Positions 1 through 9,389 are shown, numbered from the stretch's first letter. The stretch is 64,000 nucleotides of DNA from Planctomycetota bacterium (GCA_016200225.1 JACQFD010000001.1:1-64000); one strand, 5' to 3'. The notes: a model not told the origin generated them from the sequence alone. A program made the numbers and translations.

Positions 1-3000
1 GTCACCGCCGCCTCCGTTGAAGTAGCCGCCGCTTCCAAGTTCCGTCGGAAACTGTATGGATCCATAGGCGGAGCCGCTGCCGGCGCCGTTTCCTCCATTG
101 CCTCCGATCCCACCGTGGCCAGCGCCTCCGCCATACGGAGTTCCGTAGTATCCGCTGTTGCCCGGTCCGCCTCCGCCCGGGCCGTTTAATCCAGGCTGAT
201 TGGAGGATGGATAGCCAAGTCCGTTGAGATCAATTCTGCTGGTTGAGTCAATGAACAAGTCTTGCGTGATCATTAAGTTACAACCTGATGACTGTGCAGC
301 TGAATGTTTAATCACTCCGTTATTGATAAGTTTAAGACTGTAGAACGCGTGCTCTCCGTTTATTGTGACCGACGTGCCGTTGATCGTGATGCCAAATCCG
401 TCATAGGTCGAATTATTGCCATCAATCAACACGTTTGCCAAGCTGTTCGTATTGTTAATTATAAGCGTACCCGTACTCTCATTTGCCGATTTGATAAGGA
501 TAGTTCCATCACCCGCATATGTCGGCGATGGCCCAGGGATTCCCCACCCTACTCCGCCGAATGCCTGGACTTTTCCAAGAATCTGGCCCGAGGTATAGTA
601 AATAGCAATTCTACCGCCGCCGCCGCCACCTGATCCGCCTACGTCGCCATTTCCGCCACTGGCCGAAATGAGAGACGTTATTGAAGCATTCAGTATTCCG
701 GCCGTCACATACACACTTCCCCCGGATCCCGCCCCTCCGCTGCCGGTGGCATTGATGTTAAAATTATTGCCATCAGCAATGATTTTTCCATCTAATTGTA
801 AAGTGCCACCAACCGCTAGGTGGATGGCTCCGCCACCGGCCCCTCCTCCAATATTGGAAAACCCGCCGCTTCCCAAGTCAGTTGGGAATTGTACTGATCC
901 ATAGGTGGGTCCACCTCCTCCGACATAGGCTCCGTCGCCACCAACGCCACCGTAACCTCCTCCGCCACCATCCGGATAATCGGATCCGACACTTCCGCCG
1001 CCTGGCCCGTTCGCTCCGGTGACACTCGAAGCCGAAAAGCCGAGGCCACTAACATTTATCTTACTGGTTGAATCAACAATCAGGTCCTGCGCAATGATGA
1101 GGTTGCATCCTTGTGTCTGCCCCGCCGAATGATTGATGGTTCCATTGTTTATGAGCTTTAAGCTATTAAACGCATGCTCTCCACTAATTGTAACGACGGC
1201 ACCATTTATTATAATATCGAACCCCTCGTATGTTAAATTATTTACGTCGATCGTTGTCGCCGACGTAAATGTAATGGATTGACCCGGGTTCACGTAGGTG
1301 TACGTAAATCCATTCTTTAGCGTCGCCGTTCCAAGACTTGAAACCACGACAATGTCTTTCGCCCCTTGAACCCCGGGAGGGGTAACTCCTGTGATTGTTG
1401 TTAGGGTCTGGACGTTTACCCCTAACAGGGGAACCCCGCCGATTGTTACGCTACTAACATTAACAAAATTCTCTCCCGTGATCGTGACCGGCGTACCTCC
1501 AGCGTTCGGCCCACTCATGGGCAACACGGCGTGAATAAAGGGAATAGCCTTTAGATAGGTAAAACCTCCCGCGAGCGTCGCGACTCCGCCTGCGGCGGTA
1601 ATTTTAACATCTGAGAGTCCCAATGCGCCGGGCGGCGTCATGCCCGTAATCTTCGTCGGGGTCACAATGTTAATGTTGCCAAGTGGGAGTCCTCCGATGG
1701 TCACGGACGCGACTCCGATGAAATTTGCCCCGGTGATTGTCACATTTGTCCCGCCTAGTATAGTTCCGAAATTGGGGCTGATCGCCGACAGAATTGGAGT
1801 CGCAATATACTCAAATCCGGCTGAAAGTGTCGCGGTCCCAAACTGGGTCGTTATATGTATATCTCTCACGCCCGGCGACACCGCGACCCCGGTCTTCGCG
1901 GTCAAGTGTGTCGAATCGATCACCGACACATTCGTTAATGCAACACCGCCGATATCCACGGCCACAACATTTACAAAATTCTGGCCAGTAATAATAACCG
2001 GCGTGCCTCCCGAGATGGGCCCAATGCCCGGATCAATCGAGGTGACCGACGGCGGCGCAACGTAGGTAAATGCATTCGGTAACGATGTTGAGCCAAATGC
2101 GCTTGTAATAACGATATTCTTTGCGCCAACGGTGCCTGCCGAAATGATTCCGGTTATGCTTGTGCTTCCAATAACGTTAATATTTGTTAACGGCTTGCCG
2201 TCGATCGATACAGAAACGGGTGAAATAAAATGGCTGCCGGTGATCGTTACGGATATCCCGCCGGTGAGTGGACCAAGATTGGGTGAAATGTTAGATACAG
2301 TGGGCAATTGACTCTGCGCGGGAGGTGGAACGGCGAGTCCGCAGACCGCATCGATGACGGATCCCGGATTCAGCGGGTTCGGCAGGCCGTCAATTGAAAG
2401 GTCAGTGAATTGTATTGCATCAAATCGAAGCACCCCGGGGGCGTATCCACTGAACAGATGATCGAGATCGACGGGAATTATGAACGCCGGACTATACGAA
2501 AAAGAGTTCCCGATTTCATAAAAACCGTCGCCGTCGGTGTCCACGCCAAGTGTAGCGATGATCGCCTGGGTTGTCGCATCGGCGGGGCGGAGAGAAATAA
2601 GGACATCTTTGGGCGCTGCGCCCTCAAATATAAATAATTCGAATCCTCCGTCGCCAGAATTTGCGACCGGGTGATTGCCAAATTGTAATTGGAGCCGTCC
2701 GCCCTGGCCCAGGGAAACGCCTCCGTGAGTTGTTAAGTTTGCACCGCTTCCCGATTGTACATAATTAGGTATGCCTGTGGCATTGCACGGATCTCCGACA
2801 CTGGGCGGAATCGCCGCCGCGGACGGAGTTGGTTGATACAATAATACGCCAGTAGCATAATCTGTAGGATTACCCGGGTAGTAGAACGAACCGCCACTTC
2901 CAAGATACGGACTACATCCGCCTTGCGCAATCGCGCGCGACGGAACGACGGTTGCCAGACCAGACACTAATAATACGATTGCAGCAGAACGTGTCATTGA

Positions 3001-3006
3001 TATCAT
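1..3006 (-). CDS. Large secreted surface protein with IPT/TIG repeats and Gly-rich duplicated module (partial)
   Basis: An uninterrupted reading frame runs from the ATG at 3006 (or the in-frame ATG at 2997) to base 1 with no stop, so about 1,000 residues are visible and the C-terminus is missing. An N-terminal hydrophobic stretch ending in an Ala-Gln site looks like a signal peptide. Next comes a beta-rich region with the FELFIFEG-like pattern seen in bacterial cell-surface proteins, then about four IPT/TIG Ig-like repeats (roughly residues 230-560), each with ISPxxGPxxGGTxVTITGxNF character. After these, a Gly-rich module occurs twice, with a period of about 820 bases. An AGGA lies just upstream of 3006, 2 bases from that ATG and 11 from the other, so the start is not certain. 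Base composition is visibly more AT-rich than in neighbouring genes. Likely an exported adhesin or surface-layer protein; function inferred only from domains. Confidence 0.85.
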   Translation of the reverse strand, partial: MISMTRSAAIVLLVSGLATVVPSRAIAQGGCSPYLGSGGSFYYPGNPTDYATGVLLYQPTPSAAAIPPSVGDPCNATGIPNYVQSGSGANLTTHGGVSLGQGGRLQLQFGNHPVANSGDGGFELFIFEGAAPKDVLISLRPADATTQAIIATLGVDTDGDGFYEIGNSFSYSPAFIIPVDLDHLFSGYAPGVLRFDAIQFTDLSIDGLPNPLNPGSVIDAVCGLAVPPPAQSQLPTVSNISPNLGPLTGGISVTITGSHFISPVSVSIDGKPLTNINVIGSTSITGIISAGTVGAKNIVITSAFGSTSLPNAFTYVAPPSVTSIDPGIGPISGGTPVIITGQNFVNVVAVDIGGVALTNVSVIDSTHLTAKTGVAVSPGVRDIHITTQFGTATLSAGFEYIATPILSAISPNFGTILGGTNVTITGANFIGVASVTIGGLPLGNINIVTPTKITGMTPPGALGLSDVKITAAGGVATLAGGFTYLKAIPFIHAVLPMSGPNAGGTPVTITGENFVNVSSVTIGGVPLLGVNVQTLTTITGVTPPGVQGAKDIVVVSSLGTATLKNGFTYTYVNPGQSITFTSATTIDVNNLTYEGFDIIINGAVVTISGEHAFNSLKLINNGTINHSAGQTQGCNLIIAQDLIVDSTSKINVSGLGFSASSVTGANGPGGGSVGSDYPDGGGGGYGGVGGDGAYVGGGGPTYGSVQFPTDLGSGGFSNIGGGAGGGAIHLAVGGTLQLDGKIIADGNNFNINATGSGGAGSGGSVYVTAGILNASITSLISASGGNGDVGGSGGGGGGRIAIYYTSGQILGKVQAFGGVGWGIPGPSPTYAGDGTILIKSANESTGTLIINNTNSLANVLIDGNNSTYDGFGITINGTSVTINGEHAFYSLKLINNGVIKHSAAQSSGCNLMITQDLFIDSTSRIDLNGLGYPSSNQPGLNGPGGGGPGNSGYYGTPYGGGAGHGGIGGNGGNGAGSGSAYGSIQFPTELGSGGYFNGGGGD

Positions 3007-3275
3007 TGTCCTGACCATCACATCTTGCGGGGCCCAAGAGTGCCTTTAGACACGATCCAATGCGTGCCGCGAGGTACTAGTGAGAGTTTACATTTCAACA
3101 GCCCACTGTGACGCCATGGCAGCGACGCGCGGTGGCCGAAAAAGAATAAAACGAATCCCCGAAACGCCGGGGACACTCTTTTCTGCGATTGTTCGCATCT
3201 ACCAAGGCGGCGTATTTCCAATTACCATGGCATTCACCCGCGTCCGCGCCGTCGACCGCGAACGAGACTGGACAG

Positions 3276-6200
3276 ATGGAAAACTCAGAAAAAGCAACTC
3301 ATTCAGATAGTCCATTCGACAGAGCGGACCCCGACTCCGACCCCGAATCCGCCGCCATCGACGAGTTTCTCGAGGCCGCCGGCGAAGTGGGGGATCTGTC
3401 GGCGTTTTGTAATCGGCATGGCGACGCATCGGGCGAACTCAAGCGGAGGTTGGAGGCGTTGCGGTGGCTTGTTGCGCCGAAAGCTAAGAATAAAACTACA
3501 ACTGCGGATGCGGTGGACGCCGACTTGCCGTTCGAGCGGCTCGGCGAATTCCGACTGATTCGAAGGCTTGGCGAAGGCGGGATGGGCGTGGTTTTTCTCG
3601 CGCGGCAGGAGTCGCTCGGGCGATTGGTTGCATTGAAAACGCTGCGTCAGGAGCGCGTCGGTTCGGCGGAGTCCGAGGAGCGGTTCATCCGGGAGGCGCG
3701 GGCGATTGCTAGTATTCGGCATCCCTCGGTCGTGCCCGTTTTCGCGTCGGGCAAGGATCGCGGTATTGCATATATAGCGATGGAATATTTGGATGGGAGC
3801 GGACTCGACGAATTGTTATCGGAGGCGGCGCGCCGAAATGAATATATTCCAATCGCGCGGGTCGTGAGGTGGTGTTTGGAAATCGCGCGGGCGCTCGATT
3901 GCGCGCATGCCGCCGGAATCATCCACCGCGATATCAAACCCTCGAATATTCGTATCGACAAACAGGACGGAGCGCGGCTCACGGATTTCGGCCTCGCGCG
4001 GTTTGACGACGATGTAACATTAACGGTCACCGGCGGTTTCCTCGGATCGCCGCGATACGCGTCGCCGGAACAGATCGGCGGAGATCGCGAAATGATTTCG
4101 TTAAAATCCGATATTTATTCTCTCGGAATCACTCTTTATGAATGCGTCGCGGGCCGGACGCCGTTCGACGAATCAAGCACGGACGCGCTTTATGTAAACA
4201 TTCGCACCGGAAATATTCCGAGCCCGCGCCTCGTTAATCGTAATATTCCGCGCGACTTGGAAACCGTAATATTAAAAGCGATCGAGACCGACACCGATCG
4301 CCGCTACGAGAGCGCGGCCGCGTTCGCGAAAGACTTGGAAGCCGTTCTGGAATTGAGGCCCATCGCGGCGCGGCCTCCAACGCGACTCCGAAAAATGCAA
4401 CTGTGGGGGCGCAGGAATCCCAAGCTCATCCTCGTCGCGATCGCGATCGCCGTTGCCGCGGCATCGGCGACGGCAATTTTTCAATTGCAAAGATCGGGAG
4501 ATCGGATTCTTGAAATTAAACAATTAATCGGCGAGTTGGATTCGCTCAACGAGAGATTCGAACATATTGTAAATTCGTGGACGGTGGTCGAAGACAAGGC
4601 GCGACTGTTGCAATCCACAGTCGAAAATGCATATGTCGATCCGCGCGACGTGGCGGCGCTCGAGAAGGATCTCGCCGGGATCCGCGACGTGCAGCGCGAG
4701 CGCGACGTCGTGTCGGCCCGGATTCAATCGGTCCTCGCACTGCTTGAACGTTATGATCCGGGCGCGGATTCGTTGCGGCTCGCGAAGGCGCGGTTTTTTA
4801 AGACTAAGAACGACGAAGCTCTCCGGCGTAAAGACCCCGAATCCGCGGAATATTATAAAAAACTCGTCCAGTCGCTCGATCCGGGAGGTTATTATGGAAA
4901 TTCCTTCCACAGCGATCAGGATTTCACGATCATTACGAATCCAGCAAACGCCGAAGTCTATTTTTTCCGCGTTTGCGAATTGGATGAAATCGATCCGAGC
5001 TTTCCAGCGCGCTTCGCGCCCGTGCCTTCGATCCATGCCATGCAAGCGGTGAAACCCGGAACGTGGGCTCTGCGGGTCGTCCGCGGCGCATCCGAACTTC
5101 GGGAACATGATTTAATTACTAAAATCGCGGGAAATTCCGTCGAGAACTCGGTGTTTGTCGACAACGACGCCGGGGAATTGAAGCGATTCGACCGGCTGTC
5201 GGGCGTCGACGGACAGCCGGTCAATAATATTACAGATTGGAAATCGATCATAATAAATCCGGAGATTATCGATAATATCGCAAACACGCATGCGGTCTCG
5301 ATCGCGCGCGGCGGACAGAATCTCGAGAAGCGATTGAAGACGGGCGATTTGTTATCGTTAAAGATCGTCGATCCGCGGACGCTCGCCGAAGAGGGCGGCG
5401 CCGAAGCGGAGGTGTATCATTCCGGAAACCTCGCACGGATGGTCCTTCCCGGAGGACTCCGTGTGCGTGCGACCGCGGCTCCGTTAATTATAACAAAAGA
5501 CAATTTGATCGGCCGCACGCCCCTGATGTTGAAGGAAGTGGACGCTTCTTACGTATTATGTCTGATGCGTAGGGATGGATTCGAGGATCAACTCGCGAAT
5601 CTGGATTCGAACAATCGAAAATTGATCGACACCGAACTTCTTCCGATCGGCACGTCTCCCGACGGATATGTTTATATCGGCGGACGCGGTTATTGGATGC
5701 AGGAACGCGAGGTCACGAGCGGCGAATATTTACAATTTCTGAACGATCCCGCGACCCTTCGCGAAATCGATACATCGTCAAATCCCACACGATTTCCCCG
5801 CGCGCGCGACCTCGGCTCGCTCTGGAAGCGCGCGCCTTCCGGTGAATTCGAACTTCCACCGGAATGGGAATTTACATATCCGGTCGCGGGCGTTTCGTAT
5901 CATGACGCCATGGCGTATGCCGGCTGGCTCACCGAGAAAGCTAAGAAAAAAGGAGAACGATTCGAATATACACTTCCTTCGGCCGACAATCGGTTGCGCG
6001 CGCATCAAATCGATCGATCGACGTATATATTCGGCAACCAATTCCGCCCGGGATGGACCAAATCGTGCTTTTCAAAAAAACGCCCCTGCATGGAGCCCGT
6101 GATGTCCTATCCGATCGACGAGTCCGCATTCGGCATTTATGATCTTGTCGGCGGCGTTCGTGAATATTCGGAAGGATGGTTCTGGCCCGAGCGAAAAGAA

Positions 6201-6335
6201 CACCCGCTCGAAGGCGGCTCGTGGCTGCAGGGCAATCCCCAAAGCTTCAAAACCGGCGCCGTCATCGGACTCGGAGAAGATCAAACGCTCGAAGACTCGG
6301 GATTTCGATTAGTAGCAAAAAGGGTTCGTTCATAA
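3276..6335 (+). CDS. Ser/Thr protein kinase with C-terminal FGE-sulfatase-like domain
   Basis: About 1,019 residues. The Hanks-type kinase domain spans roughly residues 92-355, with glycine loop GEGGMG, VALK lysine near 121, HRDIKPSN near 218-225 and DFG near 237. One membrane segment lies at about 385-405. A middle region precedes a C-terminal FGE/SUMF1-like fold (about 825-1015) with GVSYHDAMAYAGWL and a final GFRLV motif. The usual GNVWEW signature is altered to GGVREYSEGW, so FGE enzyme activity is doubtful and a ligand-binding role is more likely. The ATG at 3276 is chosen over an upstream TTG (3189) because the upstream residues look non-coding and the kinase N-terminal motif follows this ATG. 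The ECF sigma gene starts 7 bases after the stop, which suggests an operon in which the kinase regulates that sigma factor. Confidence 0.93.
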   Translation: MENSEKATHSDSPFDRADPDSDPESAAIDEFLEAAGEVGDLSAFCNRHGDASGELKRRLEALRWLVAPKAKNKTTTADAVDADLPFERLGEFRLIRRLGEGGMGVVFLARQESLGRLVALKTLRQERVGSAESEERFIREARAIASIRHPSVVPVFASGKDRGIAYIAMEYLDGSGLDELLSEAARRNEYIPIARVVRWCLEIARALDCAHAAGIIHRDIKPSNIRIDKQDGARLTDFGLARFDDDVTLTVTGGFLGSPRYASPEQIGGDREMISLKSDIYSLGITLYECVAGRTPFDESSTDALYVNIRTGNIPSPRLVNRNIPRDLETVILKAIETDTDRRYESAAAFAKDLEAVLELRPIAARPPTRLRKMQLWGRRNPKLILVAIAIAVAAASATAIFQLQRSGDRILEIKQLIGELDSLNERFEHIVNSWTVVEDKARLLQSTVENAYVDPRDVAALEKDLAGIRDVQRERDVVSARIQSVLALLERYDPGADSLRLAKARFFKTKNDEALRRKDPESAEYYKKLVQSLDPGGYYGNSFHSDQDFTIITNPANAEVYFFRVCELDEIDPSFPARFAPVPSIHAMQAVKPGTWALRVVRGASELREHDLITKIAGNSVENSVFVDNDAGELKRFDRLSGVDGQPVNNITDWKSIIINPEIIDNIANTHAVSIARGGQNLEKRLKTGDLLSLKIVDPRTLAEEGGAEAEVYHSGNLARMVLPGGLRVRATAAPLIITKDNLIGRTPLMLKEVDASYVLCLMRRDGFEDQLANLDSNNRKLIDTELLPIGTSPDGYVYIGGRGYWMQEREVTSGEYLQFLNDPATLREIDTSSNPTRFPRARDLGSLWKRAPSGEFELPPEWEFTYPVAGVSYHDAMAYAGWLTEKAKKKGERFEYTLPSADNRLRAHQIDRSTYIFGNQFRPGWTKSCFSKKRPCMEPVMSYPIDESAFGIYDLVGGVREYSEGWFWPERKEHPLEGGSWLQGNPQSFKTGAVIGLGEDQTLEDSGFRLVAKRVRS

Positions 6336-6342
6336 TAACTCC

Positions 6343-6936
6343 ATGGGCAAATCGGATTCCAATTCCAGCGTTCCCGAGGAACTGCGGAACGCCTTGGATC
6401 AACATCGCGGGCGATTATTACAATTCGTGCGAAAACGCGGCTCGGCTCTTCTGAAATATGAAGAAGAGGACGATTTGTTACAAGGAATCCAATTGCGCAT
6501 CCTCGGCGCGGCGAGCGAATTCGAGTTTCGCGGCGAATCGGCCGCGTTGCGCTGGATGTTGCAATTGTCGGAACAGTATCTGATCGATCGCCGCCGTTAT
6601 TGGCATGCGTGCCGCCGCGACGGCCGCGGGTTATTACATATTACGCAGGCTACAATTACGAGGGGCCGCGCCGGCGGCGCCGTCGCGGATCCCACGTCGT
6701 CGGTGACCAGTCCCAGTAGTTCCGCGTCCAAACGCGAGACGCAGACGCTCGCCGGCTTGGTGCTGAATCTCCTCGTCGAACGCGATCAATTGTTAGTCAG
6801 ATCGTTTCTAAATAATGACAGTCTTCCCGATCTGGCCGCGAGCCTCGGCCTTTCGTACGAAGCCGCCAAGAAGTCGCGGTTGCGGGCGCTCGAACGCTTT
6901 CGCAAAGCGTTCGAACTCGCGTCGAAAGCGCGGTGA
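6343..6936 (+). CDS. RNA polymerase ECF-type sigma factor
   Basis: A 197-residue protein of the size and layout of planctomycete ECF sigma factors. An N-terminal sigma-2 region contains EEEDDLLQGIQLRIL and LIDRRRYW, a low-complexity Ser/Thr linker lies around residues 115-135, and a C-terminal sigma-4 helix-turn-helix contains LPDLAASLGLSYEAAKKSRLRALERF. It would direct RNA polymerase to a dedicated set of promoters. The gene begins 7 bases after the kinase-FGE stop on the same strand, so the two are probably co-transcribed. No anti-sigma factor is adjacent, which fits control by the kinase partner; that link is inferred from order only. Confidence 0.9.
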   Translation: MGKSDSNSSVPEELRNALDQHRGRLLQFVRKRGSALLKYEEEDDLLQGIQLRILGAASEFEFRGESAALRWMLQLSEQYLIDRRRYWHACRRDGRGLLHITQATITRGRAGGAVADPTSSVTSPSSSASKRETQTLAGLVLNLLVERDQLLVRSFLNNDSLPDLAASLGLSYEAAKKSRLRALERFRKAFELASKAR

Positions 6937-6939
6937 TTA

Positions 6940-7761
6940 TTAAATACCGCCCCGCGCCAACGCCTCTCCCATGCGGACGTGCGCGCCGGTTCGTAAAGAA
7001 TCGAGCAATGTAAATGTTCGCGGCAAAAGTAAAATCACAGTCGAGCCCATTTCGAATCGCGCGATTTCGTCGCCTTTTTGATATTTCTTGACGATCGGGT
7101 ACGCGCGGTGGCGTACGCGGCGCCCGCGTCCGACCGCGGGATCGTATTCGGCGCGGATCGAACCGACGTTGAACGCGCCGACTTTTACTAATATTACTGT
7201 TCCGTGCGCGGTTTCGATTCCGGTAACGACGCGTTCGTTCTTAATAAACAAATTCCGGATCGCGGCGGCGGCGTCGTCGTTCACCGGCCAGAGCGTTCCC
7301 GGCACATGGATCGAGAACTGGATCGAACCCCCGACCGGCGCGTGAATTCGATGATAATCCCCAGGCGCGAGATATATTGTAATAAACGCGCCGCCGACGA
7401 GCGCGGCCGCGAGCGGCGCCGCGTATATCAATTCTTCGATGGAATAGTCGAGGCCTTTCGCCTGCAGAATTCTTCCCCGTTCGAGCGAGCCAAAATTTAC
7501 AATTCGCCCGTCGACGGGGGATATTACCGATTCGGGCGCCGGATCGACCGGCCGCAGCCCGGGTTTTAGTTTACGAACGAAAAATCGATTGAAATTAACA
7601 TAATCGGCCGCGGGTTTTTCGGCCTCCTCCATCCGGACGCCGAATTTCTTAATATAAATTCCGTAGAGTTTCGCGCGAAGCGGACGCGGAACCGGCACGC
7701 GCTCGAACGCGCCGATGATGCGGCTTAGAATGATTTTAGGTAGTACGTAAAACAGTAACAT
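6940..7761 (-). CDS. psd: Phosphatidylserine decarboxylase proenzyme
   Basis: A 273-residue protein that converts phosphatidylserine to phosphatidylethanolamine at the membrane. Family hallmarks are visible: an N-terminal hydrophobic start, the NFNRFFVRKLKPG region, SPVDGRI, the DYHRIHAPVGG motif and, near the C-terminus, MGSTVILL. The GST in that last motif is the self-cleavage site that forms the pyruvoyl prosthetic group and splits the proenzyme into beta and alpha chains. No phosphatidylserine synthase gene is adjacent. It converges with the ECF gene, with 3 bases between the stops. The start codon lies 5 bases beyond a strong terminator-like hairpin and T-run (7766-7805) and has no visible Shine-Dalgarno sequence. 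Confidence 0.95.
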   Translation of the reverse strand: MLLFYVLPKIILSRIIGAFERVPVPRPLRAKLYGIYIKKFGVRMEEAEKPAADYVNFNRFFVRKLKPGLRPVDPAPESVISPVDGRIVNFGSLERGRILQAKGLDYSIEELIYAAPLAAALVGGAFITIYLAPGDYHRIHAPVGGSIQFSIHVPGTLWPVNDDAAAAIRNLFIKNERVVTGIETAHGTVILVKVGAFNVGSIRAEYDPAVGRGRRVRHRAYPIVKKYQKGDEIARFEMGSTVILLLPRTFTLLDSLRTGAHVRMGEALARGGI

Positions 7762-7765
7762 TACG

Positions 7766-7805
7766 AAAAAACCGAAGGGGCCGGTTCCTTGCGGAAGCCG
7801 ACCCC
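7766..7805 (-). terminator. Rho-independent terminator (or attenuator) between the Gly-rich gene and psd
   Basis: On the minus strand a GC-rich imperfect stem (GGGGTCGGCTTCC pairing with GGAACCGGCCCC around a GCAA loop) is followed by TTCGG and six T residues. It lies just downstream of the 7834-8799 gene and ends 5 bases before the psd start codon. Confidence 0.75.
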
Positions 7806-7833
7806 TCGAAGAATCGTAACGCGCGCTTGCGGC

Positions 7834-8799
7834 TTACTTATCGCCTTCCTTTGCCGGAGGCGCCGGGCCCGCCGCGCCACCGCTGGCACTCGCGCCGCCG
7901 CCGCGATTGCCACCGCCGCCGCGATTGCCGCGGCCGCCGCGATTGCCGCCGCCATTATTGTTATTTCCACCGCTGCTCGTCGCGTCGCCGCCGACGGATA
8001 TCGCCGTTTGAGTTCCGCCGCCGAAACCGCCGCGACCGCCGCCGCCGCCCCAAGGGCCGCCGCCGCCGAACATGCCTCCCATTCCGCCCATCATCGCGTC
8101 GGGTCCGGCAGAGATCATTTCCGCCATGTCGCCCGCGCGGCTCAGGAATCGAGTTCCACGATCCCACTCGTCCTTCTTATCTGTCGGAATCATCGCGGCG
8201 ACGCGGGTCTCGAGATCCTTGCGTGCTGCGTCCAATTCGGCGCGCCGTTTTTCCATATTCGGATCGTTCTGATTATTGTAGTCAACCGGGTACGCTTTGC
8301 GGACCTCGTCTTCGCGGCTGAGGCCATCCATGTACATCTTAACAATTGCGTCCTTCGTGCCGGCATCGAGTCCGACGCGATCGGCCGCCGACTGAACGCG
8401 GCGCGCCAGATTGTCGCGCATTTGTTGCTTTTGTTTTTCCTGGCGCTCCTTGTCGCGCTGGTCGCGCTCTTCTTTGATTAATGCAAAGAAAACTTCCTTG
8501 TCGGCCGGTGAAACGGTGGCCGTGGGGCCGCTTGGCGATTGCGCAGCGGCGAGGTCCTTTGCAACCGGAGCCGCTTCGCGATTCGTCGGCGTTTGCGCGA
8601 TGGCCGCCTGGCTCGCAAGACGCGTGTCGAGGGCGACGATCTTCTTTTCGAGTTCGTCAATTTTGCCGCGCAACATTGCGCTGTCGGCGCTGGAACTCGC
8701 CGAGTCGCCGCCCTTCGGGGGCTGCATAATGGCAAATGTGGCGCCCGCGGCGACGATGCCGCCAACAAGGCCGGAAGCTAATGCGAATACTTTGCTCAT
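7834..8799 (-). CDS. Exported coiled-coil protein with Gly/Asn/Arg-rich tail, unknown function
   Basis: 321 residues with no recognised family. The N-terminus (about residues 4-25) is a hydrophobic signal or anchor segment. Residues 45-60 and 90-130 look like charged coiled-coil, with runs rich in Glu, Lys, Arg and Gln. A helical middle region follows, then from about residue 225 a low-complexity tail with MGGMGGMFGGGG, an Asn run and repeated RGG/NRGG units. The charged helical part loosely recalls small periplasmic chaperone or metal-sensor proteins, but no motif is decisive. It is upstream of psd on the same strand, separated by a terminator. Reading frames on the opposite strand here are repeat artefacts. 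Confidence 0.75.
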   Translation of the reverse strand: MSKVFALASGLVGGIVAAGATFAIMQPPKGGDSASSSADSAMLRGKIDELEKKIVALDTRLASQAAIAQTPTNREAAPVAKDLAAAQSPSGPTATVSPADKEVFFALIKEERDQRDKERQEKQKQQMRDNLARRVQSAADRVGLDAGTKDAIVKMYMDGLSREDEVRKAYPVDYNNQNDPNMEKRRAELDAARKDLETRVAAMIPTDKKDEWDRGTRFLSRAGDMAEMISAGPDAMMGGMGGMFGGGGPWGGGGGRGGFGGGTQTAISVGGDATSSGGNNNNGGGNRGGRGNRGGGGNRGGGASASGGAAGPAPPAKEGDK

Positions 8800-9035
8800 A
8801 GGAACGGGGGTGTTAATGGAGAAGATTCGGTGCGGATTTCAGTAAATCGGCAATTCTGATGTACGTCCGAAACCGATGCCGGACCATCAAGTTCCGCGCG
8901 CGGACAATTGGATCGGTGCTTGCGCGGGGTGAACGCCAACCCGTGATGGCGTAGATTTAAGGCGCAAATCAAATGCGGGCCGTCGGCGTCCGCAATCACC
9001 ATACCTACCATCGTTAACGAATCGATCACGCCAAC

Positions 9036-9389
9036 ATGGCCTCCGTCAAGCCCGTCCACATCCAGCCGAAAGGCTGGGGCGAAGAAATCTGGATCCACAA
9101 TGATGATAAATATTGCGGAAAAAAGATGATATTAAGAAAAGGGAAGCGTTGTTCGCTGCATTTTCACAAGCGAAAGACGGAAACGTTTTTCATCGAGACC
9201 GGAAAAGTAGAAATGGAGTTCGTGCACGCGGATGGAAAGCGCGAAGTTTTTATTATGAAGCCCGGCGATATTTGTGAAATTACACCAGGGTTGCAACACC
9301 GGTTTTTCGGATTGGAGGATTCGTCGATGTTCGAATTCTCCACGCAACATTTCGAAGACGATTCGTACCGCATCGAGCGCGGCGATTGA
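9036..9389 (+). CDS. Small single-domain cupin protein
   Basis: 117 residues forming one cupin barrel. Metal-binding pattern: HFHKRKTETFFIETGKVE supplies two His and a Glu, and a second His comes from PGLQHRFFG. The ending HFEDDSYRIERGD is typical of small cupins related to the C-terminal part of mannose-6-phosphate isomerase/mannose-1-phosphate guanylyltransferase and of sugar-nucleotide gene clusters. A role in sugar-phosphate isomerisation or binding is plausible but unproven. The next gene on the same strand starts 26 bases later, so the pair may be co-transcribed. Confidence 0.88.
   Translation: MASVKPVHIQPKGWGEEIWIHNDDKYCGKKMILRKGKRCSLHFHKRKTETFFIETGKVEMEFVHADGKREVFIMKPGDICEITPGLQHRFFGLEDSSMFEFSTQHFEDDSYRIERGD

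Noticed and set aside
3130..3185. Terminator after position 3130 on the plus strand (CCCCGAAACGCCGGGG)
   Set aside because: Short stem and no proper T-run; no upstream plus-strand gene to terminate.
6929..6950. Possible bidirectional hairpin between the ECF and psd stops
   Set aside because: Only a 5-6 bp stem spanning the stop codons; too weak to call a terminator.
7789..8481. Ala/Arg-rich plus-strand frame across the Gly-rich gene
   Set aside because: Complement of GGC/CGC repeats; typical antisense artefact of a Gly-rich tail.
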